Positions 9,733 through 18,859 of a DNA stretch of 24,417 bases are shown here, one piece after another. The stretch comes from Pleurotus djamor. Taxonomy: Eukaryota; Basidiomycota; Agaricomycetes; Agaricales; Pleurotaceae. Position numbers and translations under genes: made by a program. A model generated the notes under the pieces. It was not told where the DNA came from. It made no database searches and was given only the letters and a program-made list of their open reading frames with translations. Position 1 is the stretch's first letter, and each line of letters starts with the position of its first letter. The stretch is taken from the NCBI GenBank assembly GCA_029747585.1, contig JAPEVF010000681.1:1-24417 (forward strand), in the 5' to 3' direction.

Positions 9733-11142
9733 CCACGCAACCACGGAAGCGCACATACCGATATTTCCGGCTTCTTCGGGGCGGTGCAAGGCGAGGGATG
9801 CGGCGGGCGCTGGGTGATTTGAAGGACTAAGGCAAGACGAATTGGTAAAAAAACTCGCTCGTTCAAGAAGTCTGGAGCTGACTTCGCTTCATGTCAAGGC
9901 ACGAAGTTGAACGAATTAACAAAGCCCCATAAAGCGGCGAAAGAGGGACGCGAGGCGTTGAGAAGTTTTTTGCAGCTGGCTCCCGGCTCCCGGAAACCTT
10001 GATGTGGTCCCCAAGGGGTTGAATTGAGTGATGGCGCACAGTAGGTGGGAGAAGACGCGTCTTCTTGTACCCGAACCCGAAGGCGGATTGTGAGACCATT
10101 GTTTGGTCTTAGAGGGGTCTACGACGATTGGGTATAAAGTGTTGAACCATCGATGATGGGGTCGCGGTATGGTTGCGTAGGTTTTGGACGAGGATGAGGA
10201 AGGAGACGAGAGGACTTGGTTGTGATCGGTGATCACTCTTGCATATGAAGGGGTCTCATCAAAGGAAGTCTGAGTGAGTGAAGCAGACACGTGCATGAGC
10301 AATGAAAAGGCAAGATTCAGGAAAAGAAGAGATCTCTCACCCAACACGGGTTCCGCAGCGTCAGACGACAGTAGGATAAGCCAGTCATCCTGCGGCCATC
10401 CGAGGTTCAGGTACTAGGCGTCGTGCAAGCAGCCTAGATCAAAGATGTGCAATAGCCTGAGAACATGCGTCGTCATGCATCATGATCTATGAGGCTTACC
10501 TAGAGGGGGCAGACGAAGTGTTTTGGCGTCTCTGGTCGTTCATATCGCATCTGCCAATCAGATCTCGCGGTATCCAACCGTCTATGGAATCCAACAACAG
10601 CCACAGACGCTAACAATTGGATGGAATGAAGGATCAAAAACTCGAAAAAGCTAGTGGTGGATGAGGGAGCACAACGTACCAAAATATCCGACGATGGACA
10701 TGTTGTGGACATGTCATGTCAATTGCGCCATGCTATGCTTCTCCCGCAAACTTTGGTATTTGATATGGGAACGCTGGGCTGTGTTGGTTGGGCCAGGGAA
10801 GCATCCATGATTCCATGCAGGTGACGAAAAGAGAGGAGAGATGCACAGCCACGCAGACCGTCCCGCCGTATGGACCGTATCGGGGTCGGGGATCTCGATC
10901 ATTCCAGAAGCGCTCATTTCGAACTTGATTCGATCGAACCCCTTTGAACACCCGCTGCGTTATTCATGATCAATGGAAATATGTACTGGAAAGTCTTCGT
11001 CATTACTTAAGTCAATAAAGAGGATGCCCTGCCTACTCATTGGACATCCCTCACCAGCACTCGAGAGTCGAAGTACAGGCTCAAACGTTCAACGTTCAGA
11101 TCGTTCAGATCCAGCCTGAGGCCTGAGGCCGAGGCCCCAGAC
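9733..11142. other. Inter-module region (G1) between F relic 1 and S2
   Basis: It aligns in patches with 14085-14500 upstream of F4. Shared plus-strand text includes GGCTTCTTCGGGGCG (9767 and 14098), GACACGTGCATGAG against GACGCGTGCATGAG (about 10287 and 14479), and a minus-strand frame SQSAFGFG/SQPAFAFR (near 10080 and 14250). A minus-strand gene duplicated with the module is possible, but stops and missing ATG starts prevent a model; the longest frame (10347-9916) begins with GTG. Confidence 0.35.
11086..11138. repeat. Short tandem repeats in the S2 leader
   Basis: Two small direct repeat tracts: repeats built on CGTTCA/GATCGTTCA (about 11088-11112), then CTGAGGC units (about 11116-11135). 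They lie in the presumed promoter or 5' leader of S2 and are absent from S1 and S3. Confidence 0.6.
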
Positions 11143-11667
11143 ATGGCCAATCACCCTCACCTCGTCTACCAACACATATCCCTCCACTTCATCTATGGCG
11201 ACACCTACAATGGCTCTATCCTTAATAGCAACATTGGGGGCCGGTCGAACAGAAGTACCATCCATCGCCAGAACATTGTCCCTCCGGCGCGCTCTTGTTC
11301 TCTCCCTCCGATGTCTTCATTGGGCAAAGACATTCCCGGCCGCCATCATCCCACAAAAACACCACTGTCAACTATGGAAGCCCTCTCATCGCCGCCTCTC
11401 TCGAAGTTGAATATCCCCGTTGATCCAGTCGCGTCACACATGGGATCCAAGGCTGGCAATCACCATGATTCCGCCGACACGCTTCCCGCCGTTTTTTCGC
11501 CCATCTTACGCGCCTTACGAATGTCTACGCGTATCATCAAAACCTCTGTCAGATTAATAGGGGCAAAAATCATCTTACGTTCACGTGTTACCCCCATCTT
11601 GCTCAGCAGCGCATCCCTCTTTGCTGTTCGCGCTATATATATCCTCATCACCCAGCGAACATCGTAA
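11143..11667 (+). CDS. S2: small protein with conserved N-terminal block and C-terminal hydrophobic segment
   Basis: 174 residues, single exon. It has the family block LHFIYGDTYNG then SNIGGRSNRSTI in its first 40 residues, followed by RSCSLPPMSSLGKDIPG. The middle is rich in Ser, His and Pro. The C-terminal segment, about residues 149-170 (VTPILLSSASLFAVRAIYIL), is hydrophobic but interrupted by an Arg, so weaker as a membrane span than in S1 and S3. The start is fixed by alignment of MANHPHL with S3. It is convergent with F4. Family unrecognised and function unknown; tail-anchored membrane location is an inference. Confidence 0.75.
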   Translation: MANHPHLVYQHISLHFIYGDTYNGSILNSNIGGRSNRSTIHRQNIVPPARSCSLPPMSSLGKDIPGRHHPTKTPLSTMEALSSPPLSKLNIPVDPVASHMGSKAGNHHDSADTLPAVFSPILRALRMSTRIIKTSVRLIGAKIILRSRVTPILLSSASLFAVRAIYILITQRTS

Positions 11668-12305
11668 CCTCATCGCATTTTTCCTCTCCCATCGGCCACA
11701 ATTTCTTCTCCCCCGAGAGTTCTGTAGCCATCATCAGTGACTCAGGCGCTTCAAGGAGGGATTGTGCCGACATGACGGTTCAAAAAACCAACAACAAACA
11801 CAAGTCTATTGCTCATCGTGTGGCGGTGAGGCGGCGCATCTCAATCAGACTGGTGCTGATAGGCAGTCCAATCATAACCTCCCTCAACCCCTCCCCAAAG
11901 GTCATCATCCACAAGATCCATCAAGGATTTATCATTATTCATAATCTATACATCCCCATCCTTACATACGCCGCTAGCACGGTACCCATCCATTCAACAT
12001 CTTCATTTTCGCCGCCCTCGTTTACTTCCTGAAAGCTGTGTTTTTCCCCACATAGACGCATATCTCCGTTTGGCACGCTGGCGTAGAACAATGTATAGAC
12101 GCTTACCTACAACATACCGTCCCTGCCCACGCGGTTTGGATCTTACAAGGATCTGAAATGACCAGTCCTGCTATTGGTGGAAATCACCGAAAACTCAACC
12201 TTCTTCTGGTCCTGTTGATGTCCCGATCGGGAGAGGACACAAAGACGGAAGCTGCTCACTGCTCTGTGGGATCTTTCGACGGTCCAAAAATACTTTTAGA
12301 AAGGT
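11668..12305. other. Spacer between S2 and F4, with a possible S-like remnant
   Basis: A plus-strand frame 11772-12032 (86 codons, ATG start) contains GFIIIHNLYIPILTYAAS, loosely like the C-terminal segment of S2 (AKIILRSRVTPILLSSAS), and the DNA around 11930-11975 is similar to 11560-11610. It may be a worn duplicate of the S 3' end. No other gene is seen. Confidence 0.3.
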
Positions 12306-13747
12306 CTAATATACTACCAACTTGAGCGCATTCAAACCCGCCTGCAGACGCGCCGAGACCATCTTCAATTGCTCTGGACCCAATCGCCACTCATTGCAGA
12401 ACTCCAATATCGGCACCCTCGTCCTCAAGCTGACTTCCACATTAGGAATTCCAGCGAGGATCTTATTGAGCCTCCTGATTTGTACCAGCGACGCCTGAAA
12501 GGAAGGCTCATTCATTGAATGCCGCGTTTCGTTGGACACGACATCAATAAAGATGGCCTTTGACTTCATCATGCTTGGGGTATGGTTAGAAGCGATAGGT
12601 AGCGGTGCAAGTGCTGCAAAGGGAGTGATGAATTCGGAGATTGTTCGAAAGAAATGGTAATCTTCGAGTAGGATGTGAAGCGATTCCAAGGTTGGAATGT
12701 GTATCAGCTGGTTCAGAGGCAAGGCGTCCGCCAGGTCTGCCGTAGGGCCTTAGAGGTGTTATCAACCCGGACGGTCTAGGTTGAAAGGAATGGGAGCTCA
12801 CGTAGATTTATTTTAATTGTTACTAGCCGTGAACATGCTTGGGCGACTTCATAGAGGCCTTCAAAGCTGTAGGGACAGTCCAGCGAAAGCGTGGTGATAG
12901 TTCCGCGCCATGATCGAGCCCAGGATAGGGCTTTTCTCGGGCTTGCTGGATATCAAAGGGTGTCTGAATCCTCGCTTGGATGGAGGATCCATTTGGCCAG
13001 ATCGGGATCAAAGCATGTTACATCTAGGTCGGCGAGGTTTGGTGGTAAATTGTCTTCGATAGAGATGTCGCATTTGCATTTGGCAGTGATATCATCGATA
13101 ATTTCAACTCCGTGCAATTTGAATGACCTCGTCTGAGCACCCACAAATCGCATCCACGGGACGAAATGAGGGATGGCACAACCATGTATTGTGACGTTCT
13201 TGATTATATCCCCGGCGAGCAATGACAACAATACATGTCGGAGGTCTACATCGACCGTCGTCCATTTCAAATCGCGCAGTTCAAGGCTGGAAAGCAAAGG
13301 TAGCGCTAGCGTGCTGATTTTTCCGAGGAGGAAAACCAGGGAGGGATCCGGTGCACACGACGCCTTGGGTATATGTGTTGGGCCCCTACGAATTACTCTC
13401 GATCTGAAACGTTCCCCACGAATGATGATGGTCCGAACGTATTGTAATAGATGGGAGGAGGTCTCGAGCAGGAGATCAGTCTTCTCTGAACTTGAGATCG
13501 AAGTTGAATGACGATTACTGAGCGCGTTACGGCGGATAGGAAGGGGTAGACCGCTCCAAAAGACCATTGTCCGGTGTAAATGTCTCTGGGATAGTGGCCT
13601 CCACGCAGAAGCGACTAGAGAACATGCTTTCAAGGATCGTTCGTCATCGCGTAGGTGATCGAGGATGTCGTCGTAGATGTCCTGGGGGAGAGCAGAGGCA
13701 GAGCGAGACAGTCCCATGGACGGGGTAGAGAGGCTGGGCATGAGCAT
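12306..13747 (-). pseudogene. F4: F-box/LRR-like gene with one in-frame stop
   Basis: Family model: exons 13747-12802 and 12736-12306, intron 12737-12801 (65 nt, GTGAGC...GGCAG). Exon 1 has the same length (946 nt) as in F3. Without interruption it would encode 458 codons, but a TGA at 12955-12953 stops translation after 264 residues. The same frame continues beyond it through SWRGTITTLSLDC and VAQACSRL to the splice site and the complete exon 2 (LIHIPTLESLHILL, then KMVSARLQAGLNALKL). The F-box part is intact (ALPQDIYDDILDHL, LKACSLVASAWRPLSQRHLH). So either a recent nonsense mutation, a sequencing error, or a gene now making a truncated F-box protein without the C-terminal half. TATA box at 13753-13758; inner start Met11 at 13717. 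Confidence 0.75.
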
Positions 13748-13752
13748 GAGAC

Positions 13753-13758
13753 TTTATA
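13753..13758 (-). promoter_or_regulatory. TATA box of F4
   Basis: Minus-strand TATAAA in TATAAAGTCTCATG, identical to the F5 context, 36 nt before the inner start codon at 13717. A TGATCATC box lies at about 13790-13799. Confidence 0.6.
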
Positions 13759-13799
13759 TGCAAGACGAAGAACAGTTGGCGCCAGCCGTCTGATCATCT

Positions 13800-14950
13800 A
13801 TCTATGATATATCAAGAAAAGAGAGGTGATGCCGTCTTGGTCATGGGTGGTTCGTGGTAAAAAGTGTGCCAACGGGGAAAAGGTTGATGGTCCCAGTACA
13901 TCACGCCTATTAGCCCAGTATACGACAGGCTGGTCCGAAACCCATCCCCCAGTACAGATGCTACCGGGAAGGCGGCCCCGAAGCAAGCATCCAGTGAACA
14001 TGGGTGACCTTGAACCCGCGTATTTGACCTTTGAACAGATGATGCAGAAGAACATGGCAGTGGTGCGACGCAATGAAGCACATATATCAATATTCCCGGC
14101 TTCTTCGGGGCGTGTAACGGGGAAGGGATGCAGCAGGCATTAGAAGCCTCGACGTACCACGGGGTATCCAGGAATCGAGTGATGGACCGCAGCGTGAGAG
14201 GATGGGTGAGGTGGGTACGTCTTCTTGGACGCCTAAACGCGAAAGCGGGTTGTGAGCACATGGTGCCGGTGAACCCTGATCGTCGGGGAAAGGGACTGCC
14301 AGGATCGAGCACTATAGGGAGTTATGATGATGGCAGCACCATGCATTGGACCACCAAACAATGATGGATTCGTGGTGAATATGGATAGAGACGGTAGGAT
14401 GAGAAAGAAGAGCATTCCTCGAGAGAGAGACCAGTTGTAATCAGTGGATAGGAGGGAGCCCCGAGCAGTGAGCGAACTAGACGCGTGCATGAGAATGGAA
14501 TGGGGATTGAGATAAAGGGGGACTCAGACGAGCGAGAAGTCGGACGCTGCAGCATGACAACATACCAATGTGCGTGGCTATGCAGACGTCCTGTCAATTG
14601 CTCTGTGTAACCCAGCATGATTCGATGTTCTCATTTGGAATCGGGCGTGAGCCGCCAAGAAAAGAAACATCCATGGACGAAGGAACGAGAAGAGAAGACG
14701 CACAAGAACTGAATACAGACTTGAGTTACTGAGTATGGAACGAGCGGTAGAGCGTTTCGGGTGCTTTTTTAGATAAAACAGCGATGGCAAAAAAGACAGG
14801 CTGGAGATCAGGAGAGCAATAACCACAGAATGGTAGAATGGTGGGATGCCTGGCAAAATCATTGGAGGGATGGCGAGGATCCAATTACGTAAAAATGGAG
14901 GAAGTGGAAGGCTGGGGTGTTGGTATGAATCGATCGCACTTGTCTGATTT
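13800..14950. other. Inter-module region (G2) between F4 and S3
   Basis: It shares patches with G1 (see 9733-11142). A minus-strand ATG frame at 14862-14578 begins with a strongly hydrophobic stretch (SVVIALLISSLSFLPSLFYL), and another minus-strand frame at 14270-13812 carries SQPAFAF and APKKPGI, the second also found in G1 (APKKPEI). These could be exons of a minus-strand membrane or secreted protein gene that diverges from S3, but no spliced model could be completed. Confidence 0.3.
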
Positions 14951-15114
14951 TTCCCTCTCCTCTCTAGGTTCTCGTCGGTACATCAATACGTCGGATTAGG
15001 CAGATACCGGCGTTTCCTCCATGCTCATTCTGAGATGGGCCGGCATACATAAATGAAGAGGTCCCCAGTCTTCTTCACTCATCGAGCGAGCCCGTACAGC
15101 TTCAAGCCCTCGAC

Positions 15115-15621
15115 ATGGCCAATCATCCACATCTCGTTTTCCAACACATATCCTTCCACTTCATCTACGGCGACACCTACAATGGCTCTATCCTCAGTAG
15201 TAATGTCGGAGGCCGGTCGAACAGGAGCACCATCCATACCCGGAACACCGTACCGCTGCGCTCTTCTTCACTCCCAGTACCTCCCATTCTTCCTTTTGGG
15301 AAAGACATACCCAATGGTCAATCTCCCATAAACGCCCCAATGTCAACACCGCACCCATCATTACCTTGTTCAGTCATCCCCAACATCAATCCGAACGCGT
15401 CTCACGCGACTCCCAACTCTTGCGATCAGCATGACTTTGCCGCCACATTCTCTGCCATTTCTTTGCCCATCATGCGCATCCTACGCACTTCCGCGTTCAT
15501 GTTCGGCTCTCCTCTTGGATTCGTACGGGCGACGCGAATTATGCGCCCGTATGTTATCCCCATCTTGTTCGGCAGTGCCTTCGTCTTCATCGTTTCCATG
15601 TGCATTGCCCCCAGAGCGTGA
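15115..15621 (+). CDS. S3: small protein with conserved N-terminal block and C-terminal hydrophobic segment
   Basis: 168 residues, single exon. N-terminal block FHFIYGDTYNG and SNVGGRSNRSTI, then RSSSLPVPPILPFGKDIPN. The middle is variable and rich in Pro, Ser and Asn. A conserved basic-hydrophobic C-terminus follows (GFVRATRIMRPYVIPILF, then VFIVS), with a likely membrane segment at about residues 147-162. DNA differences from S1 across the N-terminal block are mostly third-position silent changes (TAT/TAC, ACT/ACC, AAC/AAT, TCA/TCG, AGT/AGC), which argues for selection on the protein. It is convergent with an F relic and with F5. Function unknown. Confidence 0.78.
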   Translation: MANHPHLVFQHISFHFIYGDTYNGSILSSNVGGRSNRSTIHTRNTVPLRSSSLPVPPILPFGKDIPNGQSPINAPMSTPHPSLPCSVIPNINPNASHATPNSCDQHDFAATFSAISLPIMRILRTSAFMFGSPLGFVRATRIMRPYVIPILFGSAFVFIVSMCIAPRA

Positions 15622-16204
15622 CCTGCTCACTCCTCTCAACGCCGTGTCATGGTCGATCTGATGGGTTCTTCAATCACCATTGACATGATCCTATGAAGTA
15701 GCAAGAGGAGTTTGATCGTATGGGTGCCGGGATTGAGAAAGGCTCATCGGGTATGGGCTGGAAGGGGTTGGATGGGTGGCGACGCACTGACGGATCAATC
15801 AAAACAATTCGCATCCTTCGCCACCTTGGTTTTTTTGAATTTCATCGGCGTCCTGTTTCGGTCATAGGTCCATAGATGTCTTCGTGATGAGACTTTCATT
15901 ATTGTTAAATTATGCTTCTTTCAAATACCTTGTCCACGTACACCTCTTGTATACTCCTAGTAGGGTACTTGCGTCCATACCAACTTGTAGCCGGTGTGTG
16001 CGCCCATTTGAAGGACCATGGAACATCACGACCTGTGAATTTGACCGATATGTGAGTGAGCCCAACGGTTTGAAGCTCTGAACTTACATAAGGATCATAA
16101 GGGCTGAACAGGGAGGGAGCGGCGGGCATCATTGATGAAGTACATGGAGCCTAGGGCAATTTGACAGTAAAGATTCTGGAAGAGTTTTTCAAGTTGTGGA
16201 CAGA
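15622..16204. other. Spacer between S3 and F relic 2
   Basis: No supported gene. Short frames on both strands around 15884-16132 are antisense to one another and match neither family. Confidence 0.4.
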
Positions 16205-16450
16205 ATATTGGCACGCTGAACTTGAGCGTGTTCAGATCGGCCCGTGAATTGATCAGGGACGTCTTCGCCCCTTCAAAAAAACCTCGTGCTTTGGTGAACG
16301 ATCTCTGTCCACGAACGTCGACAATTTCATCGTCAAGTTGAAGAGTTGGATCGCACGTCGGGCTTGATCATAGTCTACGGAAACTTGATGCTTTACAGAA
16401 GGACACCGACTGGAGCAGGTTCAAAGTGTGGTTGCGCAGAACATTGATAT
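16205..16450 (-). pseudogene. F relic 2: fragment of an F-family second exon
   Basis: Minus-strand reading gives VLRNHTLNLLQSVSF (family LRIPTL block), LFNLTMKLSTFVDRDR (family NLTITVSTF block) and EGAKTSLINSRADLNTLKF (family end block). The last two are in different frames, separated by a T7 run (plus-strand A7 near 16275). Only exon 2 material is present, and the middle part between the first two blocks is shortened. Confidence 0.7.
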
Positions 16451-16684
16451 TAGGATTAGGCACAGTGGCTATTCAAGTTCAAGATGACGGCAGTCGTGGT
16501 GGTGGTCGAGTTGCAATCGCAGAGAGAAAGTGTTGTGTGCTTGGCTAGCCCAACGGGTCTATCACAGCGATCCGAGATACCTCAAGTCGGTGGGAACAAT
16601 CTTGAACATTGGTTCATTTGTGAATCTGAACGACGAACGAGCCCTGGAGGCTGGAGAAGAGGTTGGAGATATCCTCCAAAGACC

Positions 16685-18075
16685 TCAACACACCACCAAC
16701 TTGAGCGCCTTCAAATTGGTCCATAACCCAGCTAAGGTCTTCTTCGTCTCCTCGTACTCAACCCTCTCCGGACCGTCCTTCACCTCAAACGTCGACACGG
16801 TAATCGTCAAGTTGACTTGCACGTTCGGAATGCTAGCGACTACTTCATCAAACTCCCGGATGTGAGTGTCCATCGTCGGCAAAGTGACCGAAAGGTCCGC
16901 TGCTGCGTAGTTATCGACCCACATTTCAAGGAGGACTACTTTCGATTTGGTTGGGACAGTACGATGTGAGGAAGTGGATTGCGAATCGGGTGGTTTGAAA
17001 GAAGGAAGTATCCAGGACATTTCGTCAGAAGGAAAGGATAGGATGTGAAGGAATTCAAGTGTCGGTATATGCAGAAGGTCATGGAATGGGAATGAAGTTA
17101 TACAATCGTCTGCAGATCCTATTGGTGAGTCATTGCTTCTGCGCATTAGGAGAGTGGGAACATACATGGGTTGAACTTGAGTGTTGTCAAGCCTGAAAAC
17201 GCTTGGATGAATTCAGACGGATCTTTCATCTCATAGCAACATTGTAGCGAAAGCGTGGACACGCTCTCGCGCCACGAGAAGCTCTTCGATTTCGAGTTGG
17301 GAGCGCAGCAAAGAATCCATTGTCTCACCGGAGGACCACACTCTTCCCCGATCACCAGCTCGGTGAGACTCGATCCCGAAGAAATTGAGGTGTCATCAAC
17401 AGAGGTTTCGCGCTCGGTGATGGGATCGTTGATAATTGCGACTTCAATCAACTTCAGCGATCGCGTCTGAGGGCCAATAAACCGCAACCACGGGATACTA
17501 GAAGGGATGCCACATCTGACCAAAGAGACATCCTTAATGAATCTCCCGCGGAGGAGCGCGAACAACGCGCGTTGAAGGTCTGTATCGGCATTCGTCCACG
17601 TCAGGTCACAAAGCTCGACGCTACCGAGCAGCGGTGGCACTTGAGTTTTGAGATTCTCAAGTAAATCGATCAGGCAGGGATCTAGGTTGCGAACTTCTTC
17701 GTGTCTACCACTAAAAGTCCCGCAACGGAATCCATGAATGCGGTCCCCGCGGATGGTGAAGGAACGAACATATTGCAACAGATGGGAGGACGTGTTGAGT
17801 AAGAGCCAAGTTTTCCCTTGACCCAAAGCCGGGCTCTGAACACTCGGTGTCCCATCGACAGCTTGAACGCGAGGCGAGTATATCGTAGTACGAAAAAACA
17901 TTTTCCGATGTAATAACTTCTGAGATGGCGAGCGCCACGCCGAAGCGACCAGAGAACATGCCTTGAGGGATGGTTTAGCGTCACGAAAGTTGTCGATGAT
18001 GATATCGTAAATATCTTGAGGAAGGACAGAAGAGTTGGGGATCATGGCGCAGAATGGGCTCATTGCGAGGAGCAT
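16685..18075 (-). CDS. F5: F-box/LRR-like protein, two exons
   Basis: Model: exons 18075-17166 and 17109-16685, intron 17110-17165 (56 nt, GTATGT...CTGCAG), 444 residues. A nearer AG would create a stop at the junction; the chosen acceptor gives LTTLKFNPYDCITSFPFHDLLHIPTL, aligned without gap to F3. F-box-like region: VLPQDIYDIIIDNF and LKACSLVASAWRSPSQKLLH. Later blocks: SFTIRGD, LLGSVELCDLTW, IPWLRFIGPQTRSLKL, SWRESVSTLSLQC, VVASIPNVQVNL and KKTLAGLWTNLKALKL. TATA box at 18081-18086; inner start Met11 at 18045 preferred over the ATG at 18075. No disabling changes, so it and F2/F3 are the best intact members. Probably an SCF substrate adaptor by family; partner unknown. Confidence 0.85.
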
Positions 18076-18080
18076 GAGAC

Positions 18081-18086
18081 TTTATA
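18081..18086 (-). promoter_or_regulatory. TATA box of F5
   Basis: Minus-strand TATAAA in TATAAAGTCTCATG, 36 nt upstream of the inner start codon at 18045. A TGATCATCA box lies at about 18108-18116. Confidence 0.6.
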
Positions 18087-18344
18087 GGGTCGAGAGCGCC
18101 AACCACTTGATCATCAAATTCAGCTGTGATCAAACTGTGATGAGAGTTGTTGTTATAATAGGACGTTGTGCGGCTGGACCTGGCCAATCGTTGGTTTTCA
18201 AGATCCGCAAATGATGGAAGACACATGGGCGAAGGTACTTGCAGAAAAATGTGTTGGGCAGCTGGTGAGCCGACGACTATGTTCTATGTTGAGACATTCC
18301 AAAGTTAGATGGACGCGGGGCAGATTGAGTTTCGAACCGACACA

Positions 18345-18700
18345 TCAAGACAGCCATACGTCAAGACCCCAATATACTCGCAGGCCGAGCGCTCTCAAAT
18401 CAGCCCGGAGATCGACTGGTGTCTTCTTTGTCTCCTCAGACTCAACCCCCTTCAGGTCACCCTTCACCTTTTCCGTTGCCACAGCCGTCCGCAAGTAGCA
18501 TTCGACGCTAGGAACGCTGGACGCCACATCATCGAAAGCCCGGATTTCGCGCACTAGGTCCAGTGAGGGAACGTGGGGAAGCATATTCAAAATGTGCAAC
18601 TCAAGTCAACCAACAGGTCGATATGAATAGTTTTTGGCTTCGTTGGTCGAGCCTGGCTAGACCAACAGCGAGCGGAATGAACACATTAGGACAGACATTG
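18345..18700 (-). pseudogene. F relic 3: fragment of an F-family second exon
   Basis: The minus-strand frame 18599-18345 reads LDLVREIRAFDDVASSVP, VECYLRTAVATEKVK and KKTPVDLRADLRALGLRVY, matching the end of F3 and F5 but running past the usual stop. Just upstream, in another frame, TKPKTIHIDLLVDLS (near 18603-18650) matches the family's SKPKTVCIEM/TKSKVVLLEM block. Exon 1 is absent. A further faint copy of the end block (EERTLWADLKF) may lie at about 18808-18845. Confidence 0.7.
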
Positions 18701-18782
18701 ACTAGTTGGGGATCGAGGGGGATGGGATTATCCAGCACAGTGAGGTTGCGTGAAAAGCCCGGATGGCACAGAATATGTCGAA

Positions 18783-18799
18783 GGGGGGGGGGGGGGGGG
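18783..18799. repeat. G17 homopolymer
   Basis: Seventeen consecutive G on the plus strand, between F relic 3 and the faint second relic. Likely slippage-prone; the length may be inexact. Confidence 0.85.
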
Positions 18800-18859
18800 C
18801 TTGAACGAACTTGAGATCTGCCCACAGCGTCCTTTCTTCTGGATATTAACCGAGACACG

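Noticed and set aside
9916..10347. 143-codon minus-strand frame with a signal-peptide-like start
   Set aside because: It begins with GTG and lacks a nearby in-frame ATG; its relative in G2 does not keep the same frame throughout. Kept only as part of the G1 region.
12940..13030. An extra intron in F4 removing the stop codon
   Set aside because: The only GT (GTAACA near 13019) to AG pair that would skip the stop also removes the conserved WIL segment present in the paralogues, so a nonsense codon is simpler.
17104..17165. Nearer acceptor (AATAG) for the F5 intron
   Set aside because: Joining there makes a TGA at the junction; the next AG restores a gap-free alignment with F3.
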